Below, piece by piece: positions 27,788 through 35,004 of a stretch of 64,000 nucleotides of DNA. This DNA is from Thermodesulforhabdus norvegica. GTDB taxonomy: Bacteria; Desulfobacterota; Syntrophobacteria; Syntrophobacterales; Thermodesulforhabdaceae. The DNA lies in assembly GCF_900114975.1 (NCBI RefSeq), contig NZ_FOUU01000005.1, forward strand, positions 62,001 to 126,000. The letters run 5' to 3'. The notes under the pieces are model-generated. The model worked only from the letters and a program-made list of their open reading frames with translations. It was not told the origin of the DNA and ran no database searches. Position 1 is the stretch's first letter. Each line of letters starts with the position of its first letter. The position numbers and the translations under genes were made by a program.

Positions 27788-28225
27788 TCATTCAACCTTT
27801 TCTTCGTCCTGTTCCTGGTCTGATTCGTCAGATTCAACCGTCACTTCAGGAGATTCCTGACTTTCAGCAACGGGCGACTTCTCCGTTTTTTCTTCGCCTG
27901 CTGCATCCGTTTGTTCCTTATCCGGGTCAAATCGATCATCCAGCTTAACGGTTATAAACTTAAGAACCCTTTCGTCAATACGCATGTTTCTTTCCAGTTC
28001 TGTAGGAAGCTCCGGCCCTGCGGCTATCTCCATGAGAAAGTAATGGCCTCTATCCCGTTTTTTTACCGGGTAGGCCAGTTTTCTTTTGCCCCATGATGCG
28101 TAGTTAAGCACCCGACCACCTTCGCGAACCACAATGTCCGTCAGCTTGGTTTCCAGATCCCTGGTCTCTTCGTCCGAAAGATCGGGATCCACGATGAAAA
28201 AAACCTCGTACTTTCGCAGAAACAT
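27788..28225 (-). CDS. rpsF: 30S ribosomal protein S6
   Basis: A 145-residue S6 protein, partner of S18. The start is the ATG at 28225 (MFLRKYEVFFIVDPDLSDEE) with AGGAGG eight bases upstream; the open frame extending to 28345 is not used. The core ends near residue 100 (RDRGHYFLMEIAAGPELPTE), and an acidic tail of some 35 residues (SPEVTVESDESDQEQDEEKVE in part) follows, reminiscent of the glutamate tail of Escherichia coli S6 but encoded in the gene. First gene of the block that continues to DUF6178. Confidence 0.95.
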   Translation of the reverse strand: MFLRKYEVFFIVDPDLSDEETRDLETKLTDIVVREGGRVLNYASWGKRKLAYPVKKRDRGHYFLMEIAAGPELPTELERNMRIDERVLKFITVKLDDRFDPDKEQTDAAGEEKTEKSPVAESQESPEVTVESDESDQEQDEEKVE

Positions 28226-28316
28226 ACTTAATCCTCCTTCCTTTTGGCTTCTGCAGCCCCTTCCTTTTGCAGGAAGGAGCAAGGAAGCAAAGAGTAGCAA
28301 CCTGAAAAGGCATGAT

Positions 28317-28345
28317 CTGCTATCATGATGAGTGATTTGCGTCAA
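28317..28345 (-). promoter_or_regulatory. Candidate promoter for rpsF
   Basis: On the minus strand TTGACG (28340-28345) and TAGCAG (28317-28322) are 17 bp apart, about 92 bp upstream of the rpsF start. The -35 is good, the -10 is weak. Confidence 0.33.
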
Positions 28346-28372
28346 GATGGAATTAAAAAATCCCTCCGGGGG

Positions 28373-28401
28373 TTGACATGGAAGGTTCGAATTACTAAAT
28401 G
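28373..28401 (+). promoter_or_regulatory. Candidate promoter for the peroxiredoxin-rubrerythrin pair
   Basis: A perfect -35 hexamer TTGACA at 28373-28378, with a poor -10 (TAAATG, 28396-28401) 17 bp further. A weak -10 with a strong -35 would fit a regulated promoter. See the repeat elements directly downstream. Confidence 0.35.
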
Positions 28402-28422
28402 AAAATGCGAATTAATATTAAT
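28388..28422 (+). promoter_or_regulatory. Direct repeat and palindrome upstream of the peroxiredoxin gene
   Basis: CGAATTA occurs at 28388-28394 and again at 28408-28414, exactly 20 bp apart (two helical turns); the second copy runs into the 12-bp perfect palindrome ATTAATATTAAT at 28411-28422. The cluster lies between the -35 hexamer and the ribosome site, where a peroxide-responsive repressor such as PerR could bind. The sequences do not clearly match a PerR or Fur box. Confidence 0.3.
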
Positions 28423-28445
28423 AAGGACTAACAGGAGGTATGAAA

Positions 28446-29045
28446 ATGAGCATCAGACCTGGACTCAAGGCACCAGACTTCGAACTGGACGGATTTTACA
28501 ACGGTAAGATCCAAAAAATTAGCCTGTCAGACTACAAAGGCAAATGGGTACTCCTGGTATTCTACCCCGCCGACTTTACTTTCGTATGCCCCACAGAACT
28601 TGTCACCATAGCCAGAAGATATAAGGAACTCAGAGAACTGGACGTGGAAGTTCTGGCAATAAGCATAGACACACCCTTCGTCCACAAAGTATGGCAAGAA
28701 GTGGAACTTTCAAAAATGATTGAAGGAGGAGTGCCTTATCCCTTACTTTCAGACCTTGCCGGAAAGGTGGGAAAACTGTATGGTGTATACGACGAAGATG
28801 AAGGCCTGAACTTGAGAGGCACTTTCCTCATTGATCCGGACGGCGTTATTCAATTCTCAGATATCGTTAATGCTCCTGTTGGTCGCAATGTAGAGGAGTT
28901 GATTCGCCGGATAAAAGCCTTTCAGCATGTTCGACAAAGCGGGGGACAGGAAGTGTGCCCTGCTCAATGGGAACCGGGAAAAAACACCCTTAAGCCCGGA
29001 GCAGATCTTGCAGGTAAGGTCTTTGAAGTGTGGAATAACGGTTAA
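28446..29045 (+). CDS. 2-Cys peroxiredoxin (AhpC/TSA family)
   Basis: A 199-residue thiol peroxidase reducing hydrogen peroxide and organic peroxides. The peroxidatic Cys48 lies in TFVCPTEL, and the resolving Cys171 in GQEVCPAQWEPG, so it is a typical 2-Cys enzyme. The ATG at 28446 is chosen because AGGAGG ends seven bases before it; the ATG at 28440 abuts the site. No AhpF or thioredoxin reductase gene is adjacent; rubrerythrin follows after 25 bp, forming a peroxide-defence pair common in anaerobes. Confidence 0.94.
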   Translation: MSIRPGLKAPDFELDGFYNGKIQKISLSDYKGKWVLLVFYPADFTFVCPTELVTIARRYKELRELDVEVLAISIDTPFVHKVWQEVELSKMIEGGVPYPLLSDLAGKVGKLYGVYDEDEGLNLRGTFLIDPDGVIQFSDIVNAPVGRNVEELIRRIKAFQHVRQSGGQEVCPAQWEPGKNTLKPGADLAGKVFEVWNNG

Positions 29046-29070
29046 CCAACAGAGAACCAGGGAGGAAAAA

Positions 29071-29586
29071 ATGTCCAGGACGGAAAAGAACCTGAAAGAG
29101 GCATTTGCAGGAGAGTCCCAGGCCACGAGGAAATACCTTGCCTTTGCGGAAAAGGCTCTTGAAGAAGGATACCCGGGTGTGGCCAGGCTTTTTCGAGCCG
29201 CTGCTGCCGCCGAGATGATCCATTCTCTAAAACACCTCAAGGTACTCAAAGGAATAAAATCCACGAAGGAAAATCTGCAGGAAGCCATAAGCGGAGAAAC
29301 CCACGAATTTACATCCATGTATCCGCAGATGATTAAGGAAGCTCAGGAAGAAGGCGAAAAGCAGGCGGAAATCAGTTTTAAGTATGCCAACGAAGTTGAA
29401 AAGGTGCATGCCGAGCTTTATAAAAAGGCTCTTGAAAACCTTGAGCAGTTTCCCGAAAAGGATTATTACGTGTGCAAAATCTGCGGATACACTGCAGAGG
29501 ACGAAGCCCCGGACAAATGCCCCATATGCGGAGCTGCAAAAAAGCAGTTCTTCAAGGTTGATGAAAACTTCGGAAGCCTGTTCTAG
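29071..29586 (+). CDS. Rubrerythrin
   Basis: A 171-residue non-haem iron peroxidase. The N-terminal four-helix ferritin-like domain carries E-x6-Y and E-x2-H ligand segments (KEAFAGESQATRKYLAFAEKA; AAAEMIHSLKHL; ISGETHEFTSMYPQM; NEVEKVHAELY), and the C-terminal rubredoxin domain binds iron by YVCKICGYTAEDEAP and DKCPICGAAKKQF. The start at 29071 has GGAGG upstream; an in-frame extension to 28927 would overlap the peroxiredoxin gene and is rejected. It reduces peroxide to water in anaerobes and works with the upstream peroxiredoxin. Confidence 0.95.
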   Translation: MSRTEKNLKEAFAGESQATRKYLAFAEKALEEGYPGVARLFRAAAAAEMIHSLKHLKVLKGIKSTKENLQEAISGETHEFTSMYPQMIKEAQEEGEKQAEISFKYANEVEKVHAELYKKALENLEQFPEKDYYVCKICGYTAEDEAPDKCPICGAAKKQFFKVDENFGSLF

Positions 29587-29600
29587 ATAGCCTCCAACCT

Positions 29601-29620
29601 TCGGGCCCCCAGGGGCCCGA
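29601..29620 (+). terminator. GC-rich hairpin after rubrerythrin
   Basis: TCGGGCCCC (29601-29609) pairs with GGGGCCCGA (29612-29620) with a two-base loop, so the top pair must open. There is no T run after it. It may stop or protect the transcript end; intrinsic termination is uncertain. Confidence 0.4.
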
Positions 29621-29660
29621 ACCTTCCCCATATCGGTTCAAAGGGTCTTACGTAATAGCC

Positions 29661-29689
29661 TTGTCATCTCTTATAGGAGTGATTAATAT
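29661..29689 (+). promoter_or_regulatory. Candidate promoter for the FmdB-like / selenoprotein pair
   Basis: TTGTCA (29661-29666, five of six) and TAATAT (29684-29689, four of six) are 17 bp apart, ending 53 bp before the FmdB-like start. Confidence 0.42.
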
Positions 29690-29742
29690 TTACACGCTGT
29701 CAGATCGTCGGAGTCGATGGAATATGAAAGCAGGAGGTGTTT

Positions 29743-29937
29743 ATGCCCATTTACGAGTTCCGCTGTTGTTCCTGTGATGCCAGGTTCGAATTGCTTGTTC
29801 TTTCACAGGCAGATGCCGAAAATGTGACCTGTCCTTCCTGTGGTGCTTCGAATTGTGAAAGGTTGGTTTCCAGGTGCTTTTCACTTGGGATGACCGGCAG
29901 TTCGATTTCGGGCTGTGGGTCTCAGGGTTTTAGCTGA
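29743..29937 (+). CDS. FmdB-family zinc ribbon protein
   Basis: A 64-residue protein with the FmdB/CxxC_CXXC_SSSS zinc ribbon: MPIYEFRCCSCDARFELL, then VTCPSCGASNCERLVS, followed by a Gly/Ser-rich tail ending SGCGSQGFS. FmdB-type proteins are small putative regulators or metal-binding proteins of unclear function. The start at 29743 has AGGAGG seven bases upstream; the GTG at 29737 is too close to it. The gene ends 44 bp before a small membrane-protein gene with which it is probably co-transcribed. Confidence 0.88.
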   Translation: MPIYEFRCCSCDARFELLVLSQADAENVTCPSCGASNCERLVSRCFSLGMTGSSISGCGSQGFS

Positions 29938-29952
29938 GCATAGAGTTCCGGC

Positions 29953-29971
29953 GGCCGGTAGGGTACCGGCC
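29953..29971 (+). other. Hairpin directly before the selenoprotein candidate
   Basis: GGCCGGTA (29953-29960) and TACCGGCC (29964-29971) form a perfect 8-bp stem with a three-base loop, ending three bases before the AAGGGAG ribosome site of the next gene. No T run follows, so it is more likely an mRNA stability or translation element than a terminator. Confidence 0.4.
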
Positions 29972-29981
29972 TGAAGGGAGA

Positions 29982-30140
29982 ATGAATATGGAGTGGCTTG
30001 CCTTTGCGGCAATTGTGGTTGGGTGGTTTGTTATGAACAGGTGGGTTCTTCCCAGACTGGGAATTCCTACCTGAGCCAGCCCACAGTGCTCGATCGGTGA
30101 TCGAGATAAAACCGAGGAAAAGCCTCAAAAAGATGCTTAA
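29982..30140 (+). CDS. Candidate small membrane selenoprotein (in-frame UGA at 30072)
   Basis: The ATG at 29982 (AAGGGAG one base before it at 29974-29980; the second ATG at 29988 has better spacing) opens a 30-residue stretch with one membrane helix (LAFAAIVVGWFVMNRWVLP) ending RLGIPT before a TGA at 30072-30074. The frame then continues 21 codons, ASPQCSIGDRD and a charged tail, to TAA at 30138. Starting 15 bases after the TGA is a perfect 7-bp hairpin with loop GGT, the form of a bacterial SECIS element. If TGA is read as selenocysteine, the 52-residue protein has Sec31 and Cys36 on the soluble side of a single-helix anchor, suggesting a redox role. If not, it is a 30-residue membrane peptide. 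It follows an FmdB-like zinc ribbon gene and overlaps the convergent carboxypeptidase stop by four bases. Confidence 0.68.
30089..30105 (+). promoter_or_regulatory. SECIS-like hairpin after the in-frame TGA
   Basis: CTCGATC (30089-30095), loop GGT (30096-30098), GATCGAG (30099-30105): a perfect 7-bp stem with GGU in the loop. The first loop G is 22 bases after the A of the TGA, inside the range known for bacterial SECIS elements, which need a loop guanosine and uridine at the apex for SelB binding. Confidence 0.68.
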
Positions 30141-31420
30141 AAATAGCGTATTCGAGAAGAATACAGCTTTTTTTTACGCTTCATTGTCCGGTAACGGATG
30201 AAGCCGGCAAGCAGGAGTATTCCACCAATCACAGCACCTGCTTTTGCAACGGCGGACACGGATATTTCCCGGGGGAAAAGACCCACTTTTCTTTTTATGC
30301 TCTGAAGTATGGATGTGTACCAGGGGGCTTTTGCAATTGCCGTTTTTGTTATGAGGTTGACCGAGCTCAGTTGTTTTCCGTCGAGGTAAAAGGTAGCCGA
30401 ACCGACAACCTCACCAGCCCTCACAGGTGCTGTTATTTCCTCGGGAACATTCAGCCTGGTTTCAACCCTGTCGGCGTCGATTTTTCTTATGAGTATCCTT
30501 TCCGCAGGTTCCGGGATGATTTGAGTCTCATCAACAACGCCTTTCCAGACCTTTACCGAAATAGGCCTTATCTTCTGGGTCGGGTCTATTAAGGTATAGC
30601 TTCGAAATCCGAAGGAAAGTAGCTCTGCGCAGTCCCGTTCACGGACGACGGGTTTTGGTGCCCCCATAACCACGGCAATTAATCTCAGGCCGTCTCTTTT
30701 GGCTGTTGCAACCAGATGATAGCCGCCTCTGGAGACGTAGCCGGTCTTTAGACCATCTACATTAGGGTAACGCCTTAGAAGCCTGTTTCTGTTGTATTGC
30801 GTTATGCCGTTGTATGTGTATTCGACCATCGAATGGTATTCCAGCGCCTGTGGAAATGTGCGAATGTATATTGACGCAAGTCTGGCTATGTCTCTGGCCG
30901 TGGTGTACTGTTCCGGATCGTCAAGTCCGTGAGGGTTGACAAAGTGCGTGGAGTGAAGCCCCATTTTCTGCGCTTTCTGATTCATGATGTTTACGAAGGC
31001 TTCCACGCTTCCGGCAATGTGCTCTGCTATTGCAACACACGCATCGTTTCCGGAAGCCACAGCTATGCCCTTTATCAGTTCTCTGACCGGAACTCTGGAC
31101 CCGACCTCAAGAAACATCCTGGATCCACCGGTTTTCCACGCATTCTTGCTGACGAAAACGAGATCGTCCGGCTTTACATCTCCACGCTCAATGGCTTCAA
31201 AAAGGATGTAAAGGGTCATTATTTTCGTAAGGGATGCAGGCGGGAGTTTTTCGTCTGGATTGCTTTCGTAGATGATCGAACCCGTTTCCGGTTCTATGAG
31301 AACTGCCGATCTCGATTCCACGGATGGGCCCTGTGCAAGAAGGGGTCTCGCTGCCGTGAGGAAAATGATAAGGGTCATGATCAAAGGCTTTAAGGGCGAG
31401 ATGGGCACGATTCTCGTCAT
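30137..31420 (-). CDS. dacA: D-alanyl-D-alanine carboxypeptidase (DacA/PBP5 type)
   Basis: A 427-residue penicillin-binding protein that trims the terminal D-Ala from peptidoglycan stem peptides. A signal peptide (hydrophobic LIMTLIIFLTAARPLLAQ) leads; the serine peptidase motifs are S63-x-x-K in PASLTKIM, SGN in AVASGNDACVAIAEH and KTG in VDGLKTGYVSRGG. After the catalytic domain comes a PBP5 C-terminal beta domain (about 285-370), and a single membrane helix with a basic end (VIGGILLLAGFIRYRTMKRKKK) anchors it in the membrane instead of the amphipathic helix of E. coli PBP5. Last gene of the ten-gene minus-strand run; an AAGGAG site lies 11 bases upstream. Confidence 0.92.
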   Translation of the reverse strand: MTRIVPISPLKPLIMTLIIFLTAARPLLAQGPSVESRSAVLIEPETGSIIYESNPDEKLPPASLTKIMTLYILFEAIERGDVKPDDLVFVSKNAWKTGGSRMFLEVGSRVPVRELIKGIAVASGNDACVAIAEHIAGSVEAFVNIMNQKAQKMGLHSTHFVNPHGLDDPEQYTTARDIARLASIYIRTFPQALEYHSMVEYTYNGITQYNRNRLLRRYPNVDGLKTGYVSRGGYHLVATAKRDGLRLIAVVMGAPKPVVRERDCAELLSFGFRSYTLIDPTQKIRPISVKVWKGVVDETQIIPEPAERILIRKIDADRVETRLNVPEEITAPVRAGEVVGSATFYLDGKQLSSVNLITKTAIAKAPWYTSILQSIKRKVGLFPREISVSAVAKAGAVIGGILLLAGFIRYRTMKRKKKLYSSRIRYF

Positions 31421-31426
31421 CTCAGG

Positions 31427-32389
31427 CTATTCTCCTTGATTTTCCTGCTCCTTCCACCGGTTTATCATTTCTTTAAGCCTTTCCAGGCTTTCTTTTACTC
31501 TTCCGTCTTCCAGACCCGCCTTAAGCTCCAGGATTAGAGGAATGTCCGGTCTGGATTTCGTAATTGCTCTGATGTCCTGGAAATCAGACTCTCCTTCTCC
31601 AATTGGCAGATGATCATCTACGCCTATGACATCATGAACATGGCAGCCGGCGGTGTTCGGAAAAATTTGGTTGAGCCAGATTTCCTCGTTAAGGATTTTC
31701 AGCACCCTGTTTACATGGAAATGGCCCGTATCATGCCAGTAAGCGAGGGGTGCTCCCCGGAGCTTCTCAAAGATAATCAGCAATTCCTTCTCCTGGGGCA
31801 TTTCATGGAAGGAGTAGCGGTTTTCTATACCGAGAGTCACCGAATATCTATCGGCCAGATTTGCAAGCTCATCCAGGCTCAGGAGCAAACCATCCAGATG
31901 GGAATCCGCCAGACCGTTTCTTTCATTAAGCTTTTGTTTTACGAAAGATGCTACCTCCTCGCTTTCCAGCTTTCCCTCCTTCATCCACTTGCGAATCCTG
32001 TCCCATTCGGCTTCCATGTCAACCCTGCCGCAGTGCAGCACGACAGCGGGGCCTTCGAGTTCATGAGCCAGTTCTATCGTTCTTGCCGTATTTTTTACGG
32101 CCGCTTCTCGTTCGAAGGGATCCCGACTTGCAAGATTATAAAGGTCCCCACTGGCTCTGTGGAAGGGGATGTCTGATGGGATGGGTGTAAAGTTGTGGAG
32201 GCTGAAAATTTTCAACCCCAGTGATTTCAAAGCCCTTATCAGCTTATTAAAGGTTTCACCGGTGATGCGATAATTAATTTCTACACCGTCGACTTCTCCC
32301 AGCGCTTCGATATGCCGGATAATCTCCTCCGCACCTCTGGGGCTGTCGCCAAGCCATGAAGTAGATATTCCCGTTTCCGGTTTGCTCAT
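31427..32389 (-). CDS. Sugar phosphate isomerase/epimerase-like TIM-barrel protein
   Basis: A 320-residue protein of the xylose isomerase-like (AP endonuclease family 2) TIM-barrel superfamily. Candidate metal and substrate residues lie at strand ends: VDGVEINYR, FSLHNFTPIP, AVVLHCGRVDM, LGIENRYSFHEMP, YWHDTGHFHV, GCHVHDVIGVDDHLPIGEGE and LILELKAG, the usual His/Glu/Asp pattern for a divalent-metal barrel. The substrate cannot be deduced and the superfamily includes nucleases, isomerases and cofactor-processing enzymes. GAGGGTG precedes the ATG. It lies between engB and dacA. Confidence 0.75.
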   Translation of the reverse strand: MSKPETGISTSWLGDSPRGAEEIIRHIEALGEVDGVEINYRITGETFNKLIRALKSLGLKIFSLHNFTPIPSDIPFHRASGDLYNLASRDPFEREAAVKNTARTIELAHELEGPAVVLHCGRVDMEAEWDRIRKWMKEGKLESEEVASFVKQKLNERNGLADSHLDGLLLSLDELANLADRYSVTLGIENRYSFHEMPQEKELLIIFEKLRGAPLAYWHDTGHFHVNRVLKILNEEIWLNQIFPNTAGCHVHDVIGVDDHLPIGEGESDFQDIRAITKSRPDIPLILELKAGLEDGRVKESLERLKEMINRWKEQENQGE

Positions 32390-32402
32390 CTTTTGTTCAC
32401 CC

Positions 32403-33005
32403 TCATTGATGCTCCGTAAGAGAAACGATCTGCTTCAATAATTCTTCTCTCCCGATCTTCTCCGTTGAAGAAAACAGAAAAATTTCATCAACGGGGATAC
32501 CCAGAAGACGTGATGCTTCTTCCCTGTGCCTCTGTCGATCGCTTTTACGGACCTTGTCAATTTTCGTGAGAACCGGGATTGTATTTATTCTGTGAAATTG
32601 AAGCCAGTCTTTTAGCTGGATATCGGAAGCCGTCGGCGGGTGGCGAGAATCGATAATGAGTACAACGGCACGAAGCGTTGCCCTGTCCTTCAGGTAGCCT
32701 TCAACGAGGGGCCTCCATCGGGCCTGAATGCTCTTCGAAACCTTTGCGTATCCGTAGCCGGGAAGATCTACGAAGTAAAAGGACCGGTTTATCAGATAAA
32801 AATTTATACTCCGGGTTTTTCCAGGAGTGCTGCTGGTATGAACGAGTTTCTTCCGTTGCACGAGGCAGTTAATCAGTGATGATTTGCCCACATTGGATCT
32901 TCCGGCGAAAGCGATCTCCGGGAGCTTTTCTTCCGGCAGCTGATCAAGCGAATAAACGGATTTATAAAATTCTGCATGGGTGATCTTGAGACCTTTCTCA
33001 CTCAT
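32403..33005 (-). CDS. engB: Ribosome biogenesis GTPase EngB/YsxC
   Basis: A 200-residue essential GTPase that assists large-subunit assembly. G1 is FAGRSNVGKSSLINCL (near residue 30), G3 FVDLPGYGYAKVS (near 75), G4 VLTKIDKV (near 135) and G5 FSSTEKIG near 175. Start overlaps the aminotransferase stop by four bases. Confidence 0.95.
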   Translation of the reverse strand: MSEKGLKITHAEFYKSVYSLDQLPEEKLPEIAFAGRSNVGKSSLINCLVQRKKLVHTSSTPGKTRSINFYLINRSFYFVDLPGYGYAKVSKSIQARWRPLVEGYLKDRATLRAVVLIIDSRHPPTASDIQLKDWLQFHRINTIPVLTKIDKVRKSDRQRHREEASRLLGIPVDEIFLFSSTEKIGREELLKQIVSLTEHQ

Positions 33006-34159
33006 TTCTTTCTCTGCTCGAGATATTGAGCTATCCTGTTGAGGGCTTCGTCTATTTTCTCAATGGAATTTGCGTAAGAGAAGCGAAGGTAGCCTTCTCC
33101 GTTGGTTCCGAAGTCAATTCCCGGTGCAACTCCCACATGTGCCTGTTCCAGGAGCTCGAAGGCCAACCGATAGGAGTCCGATCCAAAGCTTTTGGCATTT
33201 GCAAAGACGTAAAAAGCACCTTTGGGTTCATGATCTATCCCGAAGCCGATCTCTTTCAGCCTGGAAATCATAAACTTTCTGCGCCTGTCGTATTCATCAA
33301 CCATTTTTTTCGTTTCTGTTACCACTCGATCATCCGTTAACGCCACCAGTGCAGCCCTCTGAGAAGCCGCATTGGCCGAAATGAAGAAATTCTGGACCAT
33401 ACACTGCACGGTTCTTTTGAAAGGCTTGGGAATGATAACGTAACCCAGACGCCAGCCTGTCATGGCGTATTTCTTTGAAAATCCGTTGAATACGAAGCAT
33501 TTGTCCGTAAACTCCAGAATGGAATGAGCGCGTTCTCCGTCGTAAACGAGGCCGTGGTATATTTCGTCGCTGAAGATCCAGAGCCCCAGGCCCGCCAGTC
33601 CCTTTAACCTGTCGGCATCAAGAAGATGTCCCGTGGGGTTTGCTGGAGAATTTATGAGTATGCCCTTTGTACGAGGGCCTATCGCATTCTTTACGTCTTC
33701 TATCCGATATTGAAATCCTTCTTCTTCATATACCTTCACAAATTTGGGAATAATGCCCAGAAATCTCGCGAAATTGGGGTAACAGGGGTAGCAGGGGTTG
33801 GTTATGATAAGCTCGTCTCCTGGTTCCAGAACGGCTCCCAGAGCCACCAGAAAGGCCGGTGATGTGCCCGATGTTATCACCACCTGGTCGGGATCCAGCC
33901 CGTAGATACCGTACTCTGCTTCATAATTACGGCAAATTGCTTCTCTCAGTTCCTGGATTCCCAGACTGTGGGTGTAGTGTGTTTCACCTGCCTCCAGAGC
34001 TCTTATGCCGGCTTGCTTTATGGGTAGAGGAGTGTCGAAGTCGGGTTCTCCTATTTCCAGGTGTATTATGTCACAACCCCGTTTTTCCAGCTCCTGAGCC
34101 TTCTCGAGAACATCCATCACTATGAAAGAGCATATATGTTCGGTACGGCTGCACTTCAT
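33002..34159 (-). CDS. Class I/II aminotransferase (aspartate aminotransferase-like)
   Basis: A 385-residue PLP-dependent aminotransferase of fold type I. The PLP lysine is in FNGFSKKYAMTGWRLGYV near residue 230; substrate-binding residues appear in HLEIGEPDFDTP, TSGTSPAFLVAL, SPANPTGHLL and LRFSYANS. The acceptor could be aspartate, alanine or an aromatic 2-oxo acid, and cannot be fixed from sequence. It sits between the TPR lipoprotein and engB, overlapping each by four bases. Confidence 0.85.
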   Translation of the reverse strand: MKCSRTEHICSFIVMDVLEKAQELEKRGCDIIHLEIGEPDFDTPLPIKQAGIRALEAGETHYTHSLGIQELREAICRNYEAEYGIYGLDPDQVVITSGTSPAFLVALGAVLEPGDELIITNPCYPCYPNFARFLGIIPKFVKVYEEEGFQYRIEDVKNAIGPRTKGILINSPANPTGHLLDADRLKGLAGLGLWIFSDEIYHGLVYDGERAHSILEFTDKCFVFNGFSKKYAMTGWRLGYVIIPKPFKRTVQCMVQNFFISANAASQRAALVALTDDRVVTETKKMVDEYDRRRKFMISRLKEIGFGIDHEPKGAFYVFANAKSFGSDSYRLAFELLEQAHVGVAPGIDFGTNGEGYLRFSYANSIEKIDEALNRIAQYLEQRKK

Positions 34160-34971
34160 TGTCCGATACCTCCGGGATAGGTGGCACCGAGTTGCTTCAG
34201 GTAATTCCGGGCGGCGGTGGCCATTTCCGATTCCGGTGCCAGCTTTATCACCTGCTCAAAGGAGTACCGTGCGCAGACGTGGTCTCCAAAGTGATTACAG
34301 AGCCTTCCGTAATGAAAGTGGGCTTCCGCCCACTGGGGGGCGTATGCAACCGCATCCTTGTATTCCGAAAATGCTCCTTTTTTATCTCCTCTATTTTCAA
34401 GAACCCTTCCCAGTTGCAGATGCGCCTGAGCATAATTGGGTGCGAGTTGAAGAGCCTGACGGAAGTATTCTTCTGCTTTCGTGTAATTCCCCTGGCGGTA
34501 GTAAAGATTGCCCAGATTGTATGCTGCGTAGTGAGGGGTTTCGTAGAAGGGATCGTTGAGGGCGGTCGTGAATTCCCTGATGGCTTCGTCAATAAGCCCC
34601 TTTTCGGCCAGAAGAGCCCCCAGTGCATTGTGCGCTTCAGGGTAGTCCGGCCTTAGAGAAATGGCTTTTCTGAGATAAACCAGGGCCTGTTCGGTAAAAC
34701 CGCGCCCCCGATAGGCAAGGGCAAGGTCGTAATAAAGTTCGGGAGTATCATGTCCCTTTGCTTCGGCTGCCGTAAGGTACTTAAGAGCTATGGCATAGTT
34801 TCCGGCAGCAAGATGGCTTTCTCCGATTTTTTGAAGCTTTGCCGCGTCGTGGACGGCTGTTTCCGGATCAAGCCTGTTTTCAGGTGTCGTTGCGCAGGCA
34901 ACGAGCAAAGAGGCAACAAGACCCCAGAAAAGCCATCTTCCCGTAAAATCCGCCTTCCTGAGCCTTCTCAT
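34156..34971 (-). CDS. TPR-repeat lipoprotein (PilF/PilW-like)
   Basis: A 271-residue protein with a lipoprotein signal (LFWGLVASLLVAC, lipidated Cys26) and about five tetratricopeptide repeats, for example LQKIGESHLAAGNYAIALKY, PELYYDLALAYRGRGFTEQA, PEAHNALGALLAEKGLIDEA, ALQLAPNYAQAHLQLGRVLE and APQWAEAHFHYGRLCNHF. This build matches pilotin-like outer-membrane lipoproteins of type IV pili, but no pilus gene is near. The exact partner is unknown. Confidence 0.82.
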   Translation of the reverse strand: MRRLRKADFTGRWLFWGLVASLLVACATTPENRLDPETAVHDAAKLQKIGESHLAAGNYAIALKYLTAAEAKGHDTPELYYDLALAYRGRGFTEQALVYLRKAISLRPDYPEAHNALGALLAEKGLIDEAIREFTTALNDPFYETPHYAAYNLGNLYYRQGNYTKAEEYFRQALQLAPNYAQAHLQLGRVLENRGDKKGAFSEYKDAVAYAPQWAEAHFHYGRLCNHFGDHVCARYSFEQVIKLAPESEMATAARNYLKQLGATYPGGIGQ

Positions 34972-35004
34972 AATCGACTCTCCAGAATAGGGCCGCTGGG
35001 CCTT

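Noticed and set aside
29935-29941. Selenocysteine read-through of the FmdB-like TGA
   Set aside because: The hairpin after it has no GU-type SECIS loop and the following frame shows no conserved Cys pattern; a normal stop is simpler.
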